The notes: generated by a model from the letters alone, not told the origin. DNA of 57,616 bases from an uncultured Oscillospiraceae bacterium (GCA_934565795.1 CAKTIM010000012.1:1-57616), one strand, 5' to 3'; numbered from the stretch's first letter, positions 15,625 to 24,239 are shown. Translations and numbers: made by a program.

Positions 15625-16773
15625 ATGAAAAAACTGACCACATTCTTTTCCTATGCTGTGACCGCTCTGGCGGCGTGTGTGGTGACGCTGCTGGTAGTTT
15701 CCGGGGGGATGCCCGGAAGCTCCAAGCTGGATCAGATCGAAGCGCTGATCGAGAGCCGCTTTATCGAGGACGCGGATATGGACAAGGCGGAGGATGCTGC
15801 GGCCAGCGCCATGATCGCCTCGCTGGGGGATCGGTGGAGCTACTATCTGAACGCCCAGGAATACGCCGCCCACAAAGAGCAGGTGGAAAACGCCTACGTG
15901 GGCATCGGCATCACCATCACCCCGGCGGAGGATGGCAGCGGCTATCTGATCATCGGTGTTCAGAATGGCAGCGGCGCGCAGGAGGCAGGGCTTTTGACGG
16001 GGGATATCGTGATATCTGCCGATGGGCAAGATGCCCAGGAGCTGACCAGCTCTGCGCTGCGGGAGATCATCCGGGGCAAGGAGGGTACCCAGGTGACCCT
16101 GGAGGTAAAACGGGGCGAGGATACCCTCTCCTTCCCGGTGACCCGGACAAAAATTCTCACAGAGGTCGTTACCTCTCAGATGCTGGACGGAGACATCGGC
16201 CTGATTGCCATTCACAATTTTGACGAGCGCTGTGCCCAGGAGACCATTGCCGCCATCGAGGCCCTGCGGGAGCAGGGGGCGGTCGCGCTGATCTTTGACG
16301 TGCGCAACAACCCCGGCGGCTATGCCTCGGAGCTGGTGAAGGTGCTGGACTATCTGCTGCCGGAGGGGCCGCTGTTCCGCACGGTGGATTACGCCGGACG
16401 GGAGAGCGTGGACGAATCCGACGCCAGCTACCTGGATTTGCCCATTGCGGTTTTGTGCAATGAGGATTCCTATTCCGCCGCCGAGTTCTTCCCCGCTGCC
16501 ATTCAGGAATACGGCGCCGGTACCGTGGTGGGCATGCCCACCTGCGGCAAGGGCTATTTCCAGTATACCTATGTACTCAAGGACGGCTCCGCCATCGGCC
16601 TTTCCGTGGGCAAGTATTTCACGCCTCAGGGAAAAAGCCTGATCGGCACCGGCATCCAGCCGGACGTCCAGGTGGAGGTGGACGACGCCACCCGCACCGC
16701 CATCGCCTACGGCAATCTGGAGCCGTCGGAGGATCCGCAGGTTCAGGCCGCAGTGGAAATTCTGACAAAATAA
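15625..16773 (+). CDS. S41 family C-terminal processing protease (CtpA-like), 382 aa
   Basis: A membrane-anchored serine protease. The N-terminal anchor is residues 8-28 (FFSYAVTALAACVVTLLVV), a PDZ domain lies near 85-165 (GIGITITPAEDGSGYLI, AGLLTGDIVISADG), and the protease core follows. The catalytic Ser is in NEDSYSAAEFFP and the Lys in GMPTCGKGYFQ; FDVRNNPGGY is the substrate-binding strand. The start MKKLTTFF has AAAGGTG upstream. The family often processes cell-wall hydrolases, which fits its position next to ftsEX and M23 genes. Its stop codon TAA is the first three bases of MITE copy 4. Confidence 0.92.
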   Translation: MKKLTTFFSYAVTALAACVVTLLVVSGGMPGSSKLDQIEALIESRFIEDADMDKAEDAAASAMIASLGDRWSYYLNAQEYAAHKEQVENAYVGIGITITPAEDGSGYLIIGVQNGSGAQEAGLLTGDIVISADGQDAQELTSSALREIIRGKEGTQVTLEVKRGEDTLSFPVTRTKILTEVVTSQMLDGDIGLIAIHNFDERCAQETIAAIEALREQGAVALIFDVRNNPGGYASELVKVLDYLLPEGPLFRTVDYAGRESVDESDASYLDLPIAVLCNEDSYSAAEFFPAAIQEYGAGTVVGMPTCGKGYFQYTYVLKDGSAIGLSVGKYFTPQGKSLIGTGIQPDVQVEVDDATRTAIAYGNLEPSEDPQVQAAVEILTK

Positions 16774-16937
16774 GGGAAGCTCTGATTAAATCGGCAAGAG
16801 CTGTGAGCGAGAGATTTTTCGGCCAATCGAGGTATCGGAAGCGGCGGAATACTGTATGTATTTCCCGTTTTCGGTGCCGAAGAGTGGGCGAAAAAGATCC
16901 GCTCACAGCCGCAGAAGATTTATTCAGAGATTCCTAA
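16771..16937. repeat. MITE-like structured repeat, copy 4 (167 bp)
   Basis: It starts TAAGGGAAGCTCTGATTAAA, where TAA is also the stop of the S41 gene, and ends with CAGAGATTCCTAA. The central stem is unlike that of the other copies: GGTATCGGAAGCGG against CCGTTTTCGGTGCC pairs along all 14 positions as RNA with G-U wobbles. The outer stem GTGAGCG/CGCTCAC also replaces GGCAGCG of copy 1. These are compensatory changes. Confidence 0.87.
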
Positions 16938-16947
16938 GCCCATCCCA

Positions 16948-16976
16948 TTGTAAACCGGGAAATAATTTGCTATAAT
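16948..16976 (+). promoter_or_regulatory. Promoter of trkA-trkH-rsmE
   Basis: TTGTAA at 16948-16953 and TATAAT at 16971-16976 have a 17-base spacer, 30 bases upstream of the trkA ATG and just after MITE copy 4. Confidence 0.78.
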
Positions 16977-17006
16977 AGGTGCAATTTACGCAAATGGAGG
17001 CTGCTT

Positions 17007-18365
17007 ATGAAGATCATCATTGCCGGAGACGGCAAGGTCGGAGTTGCGCTGACCAGGCAGTTCACTGCCGAGGGTCACGATGTCACGGTCATCGACTACA
17101 ACTCCGCCATCCTGGACTCCAGCGTGGAGCGGTTCGACGTAATCTCGGTGGAGGGCAACTGCGCCTCTATGGCAGTGCTGAGTCAGGCCGGGGTGAAGGA
17201 GGCGGAGCTGCTGATTGCCGTGACCAATCACGACGAGATCAATCTGCTGTGCTGCACCACCGCCCACTCTATGAATCCCAAGCTGCACACCATCGCCCGC
17301 ATCCGCAACCCGGAATACAACGACCAGGCCTACCGCATGCGGGATGTGTTCGGCCTTTCCATGGTCATCAATCCCGAAAACCAGGCAGCCACCGAAATTC
17401 ACCGGCTGCTGAAATACCCCGGCTTTCTGCGGCGGGATACCTTCGCCAAGGGGCGGATGGAGATCGTGGAGCTGCGGGTAGACGCAGGGAGCAAGCTGTG
17501 CAACGTCAAGCTCGTCGACCTGCGCAGCATCATCAAATGTAAGGTGCTGGTGTGCGCCGTGCTGCGCAACGGCGCGGCCATTGCCCCCGGCGGCGACTTC
17601 ACCCTGCGGGAGGGCGACCGCATTTTCGTCACCGCTCTTTCCGAAAACCTGACCACGCTGCTGAACAGTCTGGGCATCCTCTCCCATCGGGTGCGCCGGG
17701 TGCTGATCTGCGGCGGCGGCACGGTGGGCTACTACCTGGCCACCCGGCTGAAAAAGGAGGGCATGGATGTCAAGATCGTGGAATCCAGCCTCCCGCGCTG
17801 CCAGGAGCTGAGCGCCCTGCTGCCCGGCACGGACATCATCCACGGCGATGTCAGCGACCAGGACCTGCTCCTCAGCGAGGGCCTGGCCCAGTACGACGCC
17901 CTGGTCAGCTGCACCGGGCTGGACGAGATGAACATGATCGTCTCGCTGTACGCGGCCAGCTGCGGGGTGCCCCAGGTGATCACCCGCCTGGGCAACGCCG
18001 ACAACCGCAGCCTGATCGACAGTCTGTCCCTGGGCAGCGTGATATGCCCGAAGGATCTTTGCAGCAGCATCATTGCCCGCTACGTCCGGGCCATGAAGAA
18101 TCAGACCGGCGCGGCCCTGACCGTTCACTCCATTGCCGACGGGCAGGCGGAGGCCATGGAATTCCAGGTGGACGAGCATACCCGCCACTGCGGCGAGCCG
18201 CTGAAGCAGATCAAGCTGAAGCCCAATGTGCTGCTGGTGTCCATTTCTCACGGCGCGGCTCCCGCGCTGGTCAACGGCGACTCCGTGTTCCAGCCCGGAG
18301 ACATTGTGCTGGTGGTCACCAACGGGCGCGAGGTGCTGTACCAGCTGAACGACATCTTCGCGTGA
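17007..18365 (+). CDS. trkA: Trk potassium uptake regulator TrkA, 452 aa
   Basis: TrkA is the cytoplasmic NAD(H)/nucleotide-binding ring that gates TrkH. There are two RCK halves. Each begins with a Rossmann fold: IIAGDGKVGVALTRQF at residue 3 and VLICGGGTVGYYLATRL near 232. Each ends with a TrkA_C domain (LREGDRIFV; FQPGDIVLVV). Full length is usual for two-RCK TrkA. GGAGG precedes the ATG. The trkH gene follows after 12 bases, so the channel and regulator are co-expressed. Confidence 0.95.
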   Translation: MKIIIAGDGKVGVALTRQFTAEGHDVTVIDYNSAILDSSVERFDVISVEGNCASMAVLSQAGVKEAELLIAVTNHDEINLLCCTTAHSMNPKLHTIARIRNPEYNDQAYRMRDVFGLSMVINPENQAATEIHRLLKYPGFLRRDTFAKGRMEIVELRVDAGSKLCNVKLVDLRSIIKCKVLVCAVLRNGAAIAPGGDFTLREGDRIFVTALSENLTTLLNSLGILSHRVRRVLICGGGTVGYYLATRLKKEGMDVKIVESSLPRCQELSALLPGTDIIHGDVSDQDLLLSEGLAQYDALVSCTGLDEMNMIVSLYAASCGVPQVITRLGNADNRSLIDSLSLGSVICPKDLCSSIIARYVRAMKNQTGAALTVHSIADGQAEAMEFQVDEHTRHCGEPLKQIKLKPNVLLVSISHGAAPALVNGDSVFQPGDIVLVVTNGREVLYQLNDIFA

Positions 18366-18377
18366 TCGGGAGGCTCC

Positions 18378-19832
18378 ATGAACTACAAAATGATGGGGCG
18401 GCTCACCGCCCAGCTGCTCCTGATCGAGGGGCTGTTTCTGATTCCCGCCATGCTCATCAGCCTGGGCTATGGCGAAGGGGCCGCCGTCCACGGCTTCGTG
18501 GTGACGCTGGCGCTGATTGCGGCGCTGGCGGTACCGCTGTATTTTCTCTGCCGCAATGCCCGCAGCGCCTTCTATGCCACCGACGGCATGGTGTGCGTGG
18601 CGCTGAGCTGGTTTGTGCTCAGCCTGGTGGGGGCGCTGCCCTTCCGCGTCTCCGGCGCGATCCCCCGCTATATCGACGCACTGTTTGAAACCGTGTCCGG
18701 CTTCACCACCACCGGCGCTTCCATTCTGCCGGAGGTGGAGAACCTGGCAAAGGGACTGCTGTACTGGCGCAGCTTTACCCACTGGGTCGGCGGCATGGGC
18801 GTGCTGGTGTTTCTGCTGGCTGTAGCCCCCAGCCGGGGCGGCGGCCAGGGCTTTACCATGCACCTGCTGCGAGCGGAAAGTCCGGGGCCCAGCGTTGGCA
18901 AGCTGGTGCCGAAAATGCGGGAAACGGCGGCAATTCTGTACCTGCTGTACATTGCCCTGACGATTCTGAATTTTCTGTTCCTGCTGGCCGGAAAAATGCC
19001 GGTGCTGGATGCCCTTTGCACCGCCTTCGGTACGGCGGGCACCGGCGGCTTCGGCATCAAGAACGACTCCATGGCCAGCTACAGCCCCTATATTCAGAAC
19101 GTGACCACGGTATTCATGCTGCTGTTCGGCGTGAATTTCAGCTGCTACTACCTGCTGACCCTGCGGCAGATCAAGAGCGTGCTCAAGGACGAGGAGCTGC
19201 GGCTGTATGTGGGTATTGTGCTGGGCAGCATTGCCCTGATTGCCTGGAATATCCGGGGCTTCTATGTCACCCTGGGCGAGACGGTGCGTCACGCGGCCTT
19301 CCAGGTGGGCAGCATCATTACCACCACCGGCTTTGCCACCACGGATTTTGACCTGTGGCCCAGCTTTTCCAAGACCATTCTGCTGTGCCTGATGGTGGTA
19401 GGTGCCTGCGCCGGCTCCACCGGCGGCGGCATCAAGGTAGCGCGGGTGCTGCTTCTGTTCAAGAGCCTGCGGCGCAGCATCGCCCAGATGCTCCACCCCC
19501 GTAAGGTGCAGGTCATCCGCAACAACGGCGCGGTGGTCAGCGAGCGGGTGGTTGCCAACACCAACGCATACCTGTGCGCCTACGTGATCATCCTCTTTGC
19601 CAGCTTCGTGATCGTTTCGCTGGACGGCTTCTCCATCGGCACCAATCTGTCCGCCGTGCTGTCCTGCCTGAATAACATCGGCCCCGGCCTGGAGCTGGTG
19701 GGGCCGACCTGCAACTTTGGCGTGTACGGAGATCTCAGCAAGATCGTGCTGATTCTGGACATGCTGCTGGGGCGGCTGGAGATATTCCCGATTCTGGTTC
19801 TGTTCTCATTCCAGGCGTGGAAGAACGCCTGA
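18378..19832 (+). CDS. trkH: Trk potassium transporter membrane subunit TrkH, 484 aa
   Basis: A K+ channel-like subunit with four membrane-pore-membrane repeats. Filter loops are visible as TVSGFTTTGASILP, FGTAGTGGFGIK, IITTTGFATTDF and LNNIGPGLELVGPT. GACAGSTGGGIKVARVL is the conserved loop beside the third repeat. GGAGG lies upstream of the ATG. It follows trkA and precedes rsmE by 17 bases, probably in one transcript. It imports potassium driven by ion gradients. Confidence 0.95.
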   Translation: MNYKMMGRLTAQLLLIEGLFLIPAMLISLGYGEGAAVHGFVVTLALIAALAVPLYFLCRNARSAFYATDGMVCVALSWFVLSLVGALPFRVSGAIPRYIDALFETVSGFTTTGASILPEVENLAKGLLYWRSFTHWVGGMGVLVFLLAVAPSRGGGQGFTMHLLRAESPGPSVGKLVPKMRETAAILYLLYIALTILNFLFLLAGKMPVLDALCTAFGTAGTGGFGIKNDSMASYSPYIQNVTTVFMLLFGVNFSCYYLLTLRQIKSVLKDEELRLYVGIVLGSIALIAWNIRGFYVTLGETVRHAAFQVGSIITTTGFATTDFDLWPSFSKTILLCLMVVGACAGSTGGGIKVARVLLLFKSLRRSIAQMLHPRKVQVIRNNGAVVSERVVANTNAYLCAYVIILFASFVIVSLDGFSIGTNLSAVLSCLNNIGPGLELVGPTCNFGVYGDLSKIVLILDMLLGRLEIFPILVLFSFQAWKNA

Positions 19833-19849
19833 ATGGCTAGGAGAAAGCA

Positions 19850-20581
19850 ATGACAAGATTTTTTATACCGGGTCAGGCGCTGGATGTCCCCACACTGCAC
19901 CTGACGGATGAAAATTTTCAGCATGCCCGGGTACTTCGGCTGAAGCCCGGCGAGCAGCTGCTGGTCTGCGACGGCGCGGGCCGGGAGGCGCTGTGCACCG
20001 TGGCAGCGGTGGGGGCTGCGGATATGACGCTGGAGGTAGCGCAGTGCCGCCAAAGCGAAACGGAGGCGGCGGCGCGGGTCAGCGTCTACATGGCCTTTCC
20101 CAAGGCGGACAAGCTGGAGCACGTGATCCAGAAAGCCACGGAGCTGGGGGCCTTTGAGATCGTGGCCTTTCCCTCCGCTCGGTGCGTCTCCCGGCCGGAC
20201 GAAAAAAGCCTGAAAAAGAAGCTGGAGCGCTGGCAGAAGATCGCCGCCTCCGCCGCCGAGCAGTCCGGCCGGGGCCGCATCCCCCAGGTGCTCACCCTGG
20301 GCAGCTATCGGGAGGCGCTGGAGCGGGCGGCAAAGGCGGACAAGGCGCTGCTGTTTTATGAAAACGAGCACGCCACTACCCTGCGCATGGCACTGTCTGC
20401 CCCGCCCTTTGGCACCGTCAGCCTGCTCACCGGCCCGGAGGGCGGCCTGGAGGAAAGCGAGGTCGCCCAGGCCCGCAGCGCGGGAATGCAGATCTGCACC
20501 CTGGGCCGCCGCATCCTTCGCTGCGAAACCGCCCCCCTGTGCGCCCTCTCCGCCGTCATGTACGCCGCGGGGGAATTCTGA
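19850..20581 (+). CDS. rsmE: 16S rRNA (uracil-1498-N3)-methyltransferase RsmE, 243 aa
   Basis: RsmE is a SPOUT-fold methyltransferase that methylates U1498 in the decoding site of 16S rRNA using SAM. The N-terminal PUA-like part includes HARVLRLKPGEQLLVCDG. The knot motifs are TGPEGGLEESEV and LGRRILRCETAPLCALS, both diagnostic. Length is normal. AGGAGAAAG lies upstream of the ATG. Sitting at the end of a potassium-uptake operon probably reflects simple co-transcription. Confidence 0.93.
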   Translation: MTRFFIPGQALDVPTLHLTDENFQHARVLRLKPGEQLLVCDGAGREALCTVAAVGAADMTLEVAQCRQSETEAAARVSVYMAFPKADKLEHVIQKATELGAFEIVAFPSARCVSRPDEKSLKKKLERWQKIAASAAEQSGRGRIPQVLTLGSYREALERAAKADKALLFYENEHATTLRMALSAPPFGTVSLLTGPEGGLEESEVAQARSAGMQICTLGRRILRCETAPLCALSAVMYAAGEF

Positions 20582-20585
20582 CGAC

Positions 20586-20624
20586 AAAAGCCGCATGTGG
20601 ACTTTCTGGTTCACATGCGGCTTT
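20586..20624. terminator. Terminator after rsmE
   Basis: AAAAGCCGCATGTG pairs with CACATGCGGCTTT around a 12-base loop. It is bidirectional and also lies beyond the convergent lipoprotein gene. Confidence 0.9.
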
Positions 20625-20630
20625 CAATTT

Positions 20631-20645
20631 GGGAAGCTCTGATTT
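20631..20645. repeat. Solo remnant of a MITE end
   Basis: GGGAAGCTCTGATT matches the left terminal repeat of the MITE-like family. Nothing else of the element remains. It sits between the rsmE terminator and the stop codon of the lipoprotein gene. Confidence 0.6.
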
Positions 20646-20649
20646 GCGG

Positions 20650-21123
20650 TCACGCAGACAGGAGCGCGTCTACCAGGTGGAAGCATTTATAGCCGTTTTC
20701 CTCGTACAGGGCAAAGGTGCCGGTGACGGTGATGCTGGTGTCCAGCTCCGGGTATACCTCCCCGTCGGTTAAAACATATTCCAGGCCCTGGGCGCAGCAG
20801 CCGGTGGCATCGGCAATGATGCAGGCATAGTAAAGCTGATTGGTTTGGGGGTTCGCAAAGCAGGCAGCAACGCCGTTCATTTTCACGACCCTGCCCACAT
20901 ACCGATCCGGGTCTGAGAGCATGTTAAACACCTCAGCGTAAACCATGGTACTGCTGAGCTTTGTCAGGTCGAGCACCTCGCCGGATGGGGCTGGGGCTGT
21001 CTCCAGCTCCGCGACGGCTTGGGACGTCTGGGCCGTCGCCGTCTGGACGGGTTCATCGACGCTCTTGCCGCAGCCGGAGAGCAGCAGCGCCGCCGTCAAA
21101 AGGATAACAATTTTTCTTTTCAT
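20650..21123 (-). CDS. Lipoprotein co-encoded with the zinc ABC transporter, 157 aa
   Basis: A lipoprotein signal peptide (MKRKIVILLTAALLLSGCGK, lipobox LSGC at residues 15-18) leads to a Thr/Ala/Pro linker and one globular domain from about residue 50. This domain looks like an OB-fold-type lipoprotein domain (VGRVVKMNGVAACFAN, SITVTGTFALYEENGYKCFHLV). It contains Cys residues in YYACIIADATGCCAQG. The start overlaps the permease stop (ATGA), with GGAGGT upstream, so it belongs to the metal-uptake operon. It may be an accessory zinc-binding or insertion protein. That role is inferred from position alone. Confidence 0.72.
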   Translation of the reverse strand: MKRKIVILLTAALLLSGCGKSVDEPVQTATAQTSQAVAELETAPAPSGEVLDLTKLSSTMVYAEVFNMLSDPDRYVGRVVKMNGVAACFANPQTNQLYYACIIADATGCCAQGLEYVLTDGEVYPELDTSITVTGTFALYEENGYKCFHLVDALLSA

Positions 21124-21974
21124 TTACGAATACCTCCAAGAATTGCGCCTGCCAGGCAGGAAAGTCCAAACGCAGCGACCTGAACCGCCACAATGGTGGA
21201 GCCCACCGGGGTTCCCACCAGAATGGCGGTCAATATCCCCGCCAGAGCACACAGGACGGACAGCGCAGCAGAGAAAAGCGTTACGCCTCGGAAGCTTTTG
21301 AACAGCCGCATGGCGGAGAGCGCAGGGAAAATAATCAGGGCGGAAATCAGCAAAGAGCCAACCAGGTTCATTGCCAGCACAATAATGACGGCGACCACCA
21401 CGGCAATCAGCAGATTATACATCCCCACCCTGGTACCGGCAGCTCTGGCAAAGCTTTCATCAAAGGTCAGGGCAAAGATTTTGTTGTAAAACAGGATATA
21501 CGTCGCCACAACAAGAATAGACAGTACGACACACAGCCAGACCTCCGCCCGGGAGAGGGTCAGAATGGAGGTAGAACCAAAGAGTGTACTGCACACGTCC
21601 CCGGACAAATTAGAGGACGCGGAAAACAAATTCATCAGCAGATAGCCAATGGCCAGCGCTCCCACCGAGATCATGGCAACAGCGGCGTCCCCCCTGATTT
21701 TGGTGTTCTGGCCCGTGCGCAGCAGCAGGATAGCGCTCAGGATGGTGATCGCCATCACCAAGGGCATTTTATTGCTGATTTGCAGCACGGCGGCAATGGA
21801 CATGGCTCCAAAGGCCACATGGGACAGCCCATCCCCAATGAAGGAGAAGCGCTTCAGCACCAGCGTCACACCCAGCAGCGAGGAGCACAGCGCAATCAGC
21901 ACCCCCACCACCAGCGCATAGCGGACAAAGGGATACGCCCAATAAAGCGTCAGCTTTTCTATAATCTGGCTCAC
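21120..21974 (-). CDS. znuB: Zinc/manganese ABC transporter permease (ZnuB/AdcB family), 284 aa
   Basis: An ABC-3 family integral membrane protein with about 8-9 helices. Landmarks are SLLGVTLVLKRFSFIGDGLSHVAFG-type coupling (SFIGDGLSHVAF around residue 44) and the later RAAGTRVGMYNLLIAVVVA and LNLVGSLLISALIIFPALSA-like segment. It forms the channel for divalent metal delivered by the binding protein at 22697-23692. It overlaps both neighbours by 4 bases. Zinc is favoured over manganese because of the His-rich loop of the binding protein. Confidence 0.88.
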   Translation of the reverse strand: MSQIIEKLTLYWAYPFVRYALVVGVLIALCSSLLGVTLVLKRFSFIGDGLSHVAFGAMSIAAVLQISNKMPLVMAITILSAILLLRTGQNTKIRGDAAVAMISVGALAIGYLLMNLFSASSNLSGDVCSTLFGSTSILTLSRAEVWLCVVLSILVVATYILFYNKIFALTFDESFARAAGTRVGMYNLLIAVVVAVIIVLAMNLVGSLLISALIIFPALSAMRLFKSFRGVTLFSAALSVLCALAGILTAILVGTPVGSTIVAVQVAAFGLSCLAGAILGGIRK

Positions 21975-22684
21975 TGCTCCTCACCGCCTTTCTGTGCCGC
22001 AAAGAGCTTCCCCTGAGGGCTTTGCAGGTATTCTTCCTTTGTTCCGAAGAAAACCGTTTTCCCAATGTGCAGAATGTGGCTGGCATATTTGACTGCGGCT
22101 GCAATATCGTGAGAGATCATAATAACGGTGATACCGTCACAATGATTCAATTTTTCAATCAGGCGGTACATTTCGGCTGTCACCTTGGGATCAAGCCCGG
22201 AAACAGGCTCGTCCAAAAGCAGCATTTTCTGAGTGGCACACAGCGCACGGGCAAGCAATACCCGCTGCTGCTGGCCGCCAGAAAGCTCCCGATAGCAGCG
22301 TTTTGCAAGGATCGTAAGCTGCATCTTATCCATTGCTTCCTCCGCGAGCTGCTTTTCTTTTTTGCTGTAAAAGGGCCGGCTGCCGCAGCGTCCCTGGCAC
22401 CCGGAGAGAACGATCTCTCTCACGGATGCCGGGAAATCCTTTTGTACCTGCGTTTGCTGCGGCAGATAGCCGATTTCATTTTTTCTCAGCCCATCGCCCG
22501 TCAAAATCCTACCGCCGATGGGCATTTGTAAGCCGAGAATCGTTTTCATAAGGGTACTTTTGCCGGAACCGTTCTCCCCTACGATGCACAGGTAGTTTCC
22601 CGTGCAGACCTCAAAATTAAGGTCTTGCAAAACAGGCCTCCCATCGTAGCCGACGCAGAGATTTTGACAGGTGAGCTGAGCCAT
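21971..22684 (-). CDS. znuC: Zinc/manganese ABC transporter ATPase (ZnuC/AdcC family), 237 aa
   Basis: Cytoplasmic ATPase of the metal importer. Walker A is GENGSGKST, the Q-loop is IGYLPQQTQVQKDFP, the signature is LSGGQQQR and Walker B is LLLDEPVSGLD. It begins 13 bases after the binding-protein stop and overlaps the permease start. The length is normal for the family. GGAGGTAG lies upstream of the start codon. Confidence 0.9.
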   Translation of the reverse strand: MAQLTCQNLCVGYDGRPVLQDLNFEVCTGNYLCIVGENGSGKSTLMKTILGLQMPIGGRILTGDGLRKNEIGYLPQQTQVQKDFPASVREIVLSGCQGRCGSRPFYSKKEKQLAEEAMDKMQLTILAKRCYRELSGGQQQRVLLARALCATQKMLLLDEPVSGLDPKVTAEMYRLIEKLNHCDGITVIMISHDIAAAVKYASHILHIGKTVFFGTKEEYLQSPQGKLFAAQKGGEEQ

Positions 22685-22696
22685 ATGTCTACCTCC

Positions 22697-23692
22697 TTAA
22701 CCCAGAGCCTGCTTCAGCACGGAAAGATTCTGTTCCATGATGGAGAGATAGGTCGCACCCTTTTCCACATTCTTGGAGGTGGTGGACTGCATGGAATTCA
22801 TGGCCAGCACCTCTTGATTTTTCGCGGTGGTGTTCTCCACGATGGTCTGGGCAATCCTGTGCTGTGCACCCTCAATGGTCAGAACACAGGGCAGGTTCAG
22901 CTCGTCCATTTTCCCAGCCAGGAATGTAATCGTTTCAAAGCTGGCCTCGGTTTCAGCGGAGCAGCCCACAAAAGCGGCATAGTAGCTCAGGCCGTAATCG
23001 TCCGCCAGATAGCGAAACGGGAAGCGGTCGCCAAACAGAACGGTTTGATAGGCCGCAGCATCCACAGCTGTCTGGTAATCCGCGTCAAGCGCAGCCAGTC
23101 TTTCAGCATAGGCGGCAGTATTGGCAGCGTAGGCATCCTTATTGTCAGGGTCGATCTGCTGCAACGCATCGGAAATTGCCTCACAAAGCGTTTCGGCATT
23201 TCTCAGAGAAAGCCAAACATGCTCATCATATTCCGCTTCTTCATGGTCGTGTTCATCGGCATCTTCGTGATCGTGGTCGTTTTCTTCCTCCTGCATACCT
23301 TCAACGGTTTCCTCCGCCTTTACGGAATCGCCCAGCACCTCCAGCAGGTTAATGACCTTCATATCCTTGTTGACCGCATTTTTCAGCGCATTTTCGACCC
23401 AGCCGTCGGACTCGCCGCCGACATAGATAAACAGGTCGCAGTTTGCGATCCTCACCATATCGTCCACGGTGGGCTGGTAGCTGTGCAGGTCAACGCCGTT
23501 GTCCAGCAGCATCGTGACATCGGCATCAGAAAATTTGTCGCCGAGAATCTGCCGTACCCAGTCGTATTCCGGGAAGATGGTGGTAACGACGCTTAACCTT
23601 TTTGCATCCGCTGCCTTCGCAGAAATCCCATTCCAGCACAGCGCAGCAGCTGCGATCATAACGGCAAGAAATACCGAAAAAATTCTTTTCAC
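22697..23692 (-). CDS. znuA: Zinc ABC transporter substrate-binding protein (ZnuA/AdcA family), 331 aa
   Basis: A secreted metal-binding protein. The signal peptide ends near ISAKAADA, followed by VVTTIFPEYDWVRQILGD. The His/Asp/Glu-rich loop NDHDHEDADEHDHEE sits mid-protein (about 165-185) and is typical of zinc chaperoning. Metal ligands are also expected at DLHSYQP, YDEHVWLS and GCSAET. The start is GTG at 23692: GGAGGTTTTTATT precedes it, while the ATG seven codons upstream has no site. No lipobox is seen. It is the first gene of the ABC operon. A mini-repeat and a terminator lie upstream. Confidence 0.9.
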   Translation of the reverse strand: MKRIFSVFLAVMIAAAALCWNGISAKAADAKRLSVVTTIFPEYDWVRQILGDKFSDADVTMLLDNGVDLHSYQPTVDDMVRIANCDLFIYVGGESDGWVENALKNAVNKDMKVINLLEVLGDSVKAEETVEGMQEEENDHDHEDADEHDHEEAEYDEHVWLSLRNAETLCEAISDALQQIDPDNKDAYAANTAAYAERLAALDADYQTAVDAAAYQTVLFGDRFPFRYLADDYGLSYYAAFVGCSAETEASFETITFLAGKMDELNLPCVLTIEGAQHRIAQTIVENTTAKNQEVLAMNSMQSTTSKNVEKGATYLSIMEQNLSVLKQALG

Positions 23693-23726
23693 AATAAAAA
23701 CCTCCAGATTCATTTTCTGTTTTTGC

Positions 23727-23797
23727 CAAGGAGCCTCTGAAGCGAATCGGCAAGACCCGCTGTCCAGCCGCAGACGATTGGTTCAGAGATTCCCCTA
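23727..23797. repeat. Minimal MITE-like repeat, copy 5 (about 70 bp, internally deleted)
   Basis: Both ends are kept: AAGGAGCCTCTGA at one side and TTCAGAGATTCCCCTAA at the other. Only the outer CGGCAAGACCCGCTGTCC region remains between them. The central stem is lost. It lies in the gap between the small membrane protein gene and znuA. Confidence 0.72.
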
Positions 23798-23813
23798 AAA
23801 AGGGCGCAAAAAA

Positions 23814-23870
23814 GCAAGGATGGCGGCAGCACCGCAAGGCCCGCCCCAAAATGGCAGACCAACATCCTTG
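23814..23870 (-). terminator. Terminator of the small Cys membrane protein gene
   Basis: On the minus strand CAAGGATG pairs with CATCCTTG and is followed by CTTTTTT. The loop is long and G+C-rich. It lies just after the stop at 23883. Confidence 0.7.
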
Positions 23871-23882
23871 TTTATCAGAAAA

Positions 23883-24182
23883 TTAATCCGAAAGCTTCAC
23901 CTTGAGAGAAACCAGCGTATAGCCGCGCGCCTGCTCCTGCCATGCGGCAAAATCACAGCGGAGGACGGCACAGGCCACCGCAGCCAGAGCAGCGGCAATT
24001 ACAGCCAGCGCCAGCCCACGCAGCACGGCGCGGCAGGCATTGACCTGACAGCAGATTTCACAGCCGTCGCCAATACAGTCGTGTCCCGCCTCTGCGGCAA
24101 TGAAGAACGCGGAGGTGAGCATGACGAAAAGAACGACCGCCGCCGTTACCAAGGCCAAAATACGGTTGCGCTTTGCCATCAT
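23883..24182 (-). CDS. Small Cys-rich membrane protein linked to zinc uptake, 99 aa
   Basis: There are two hydrophobic helices (residues 8-31 and 56-75) with an extracytoplasmic loop between them holding GHDCIGDGCEICCQVNAC, a dense set of Cys and His residues suited to metal or redox sensing. The tail is hydrophilic. I recognise no named domain, although small proteins with this HDC...C..CC pattern occur near metal ABC genes in Firmicutes. It has a consensus promoter and a possible Fur-family operator upstream. It could load or sense zinc for ZnuA. The start could be either of two adjacent ATGs (24182 or 24179). Confidence 0.68.
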   Translation of the reverse strand: MMAKRNRILALVTAAVVLFVMLTSAFFIAAEAGHDCIGDGCEICCQVNACRAVLRGLALAVIAAALAAVACAVLRCDFAAWQEQARGYTLVSLKVKLSD

Positions 24183-24239
24183 TGTTCACCATCCCTTCCA
24201 AGCCGCAGCATCACAGCGCGGGTTTCTCATTTGCGGGCC

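Noticed and set aside
23220..23290. Low-complexity repeat within znuA
   Set aside because: It is the His/Asp/Glu-rich metal loop of the binding protein, an expected family feature.
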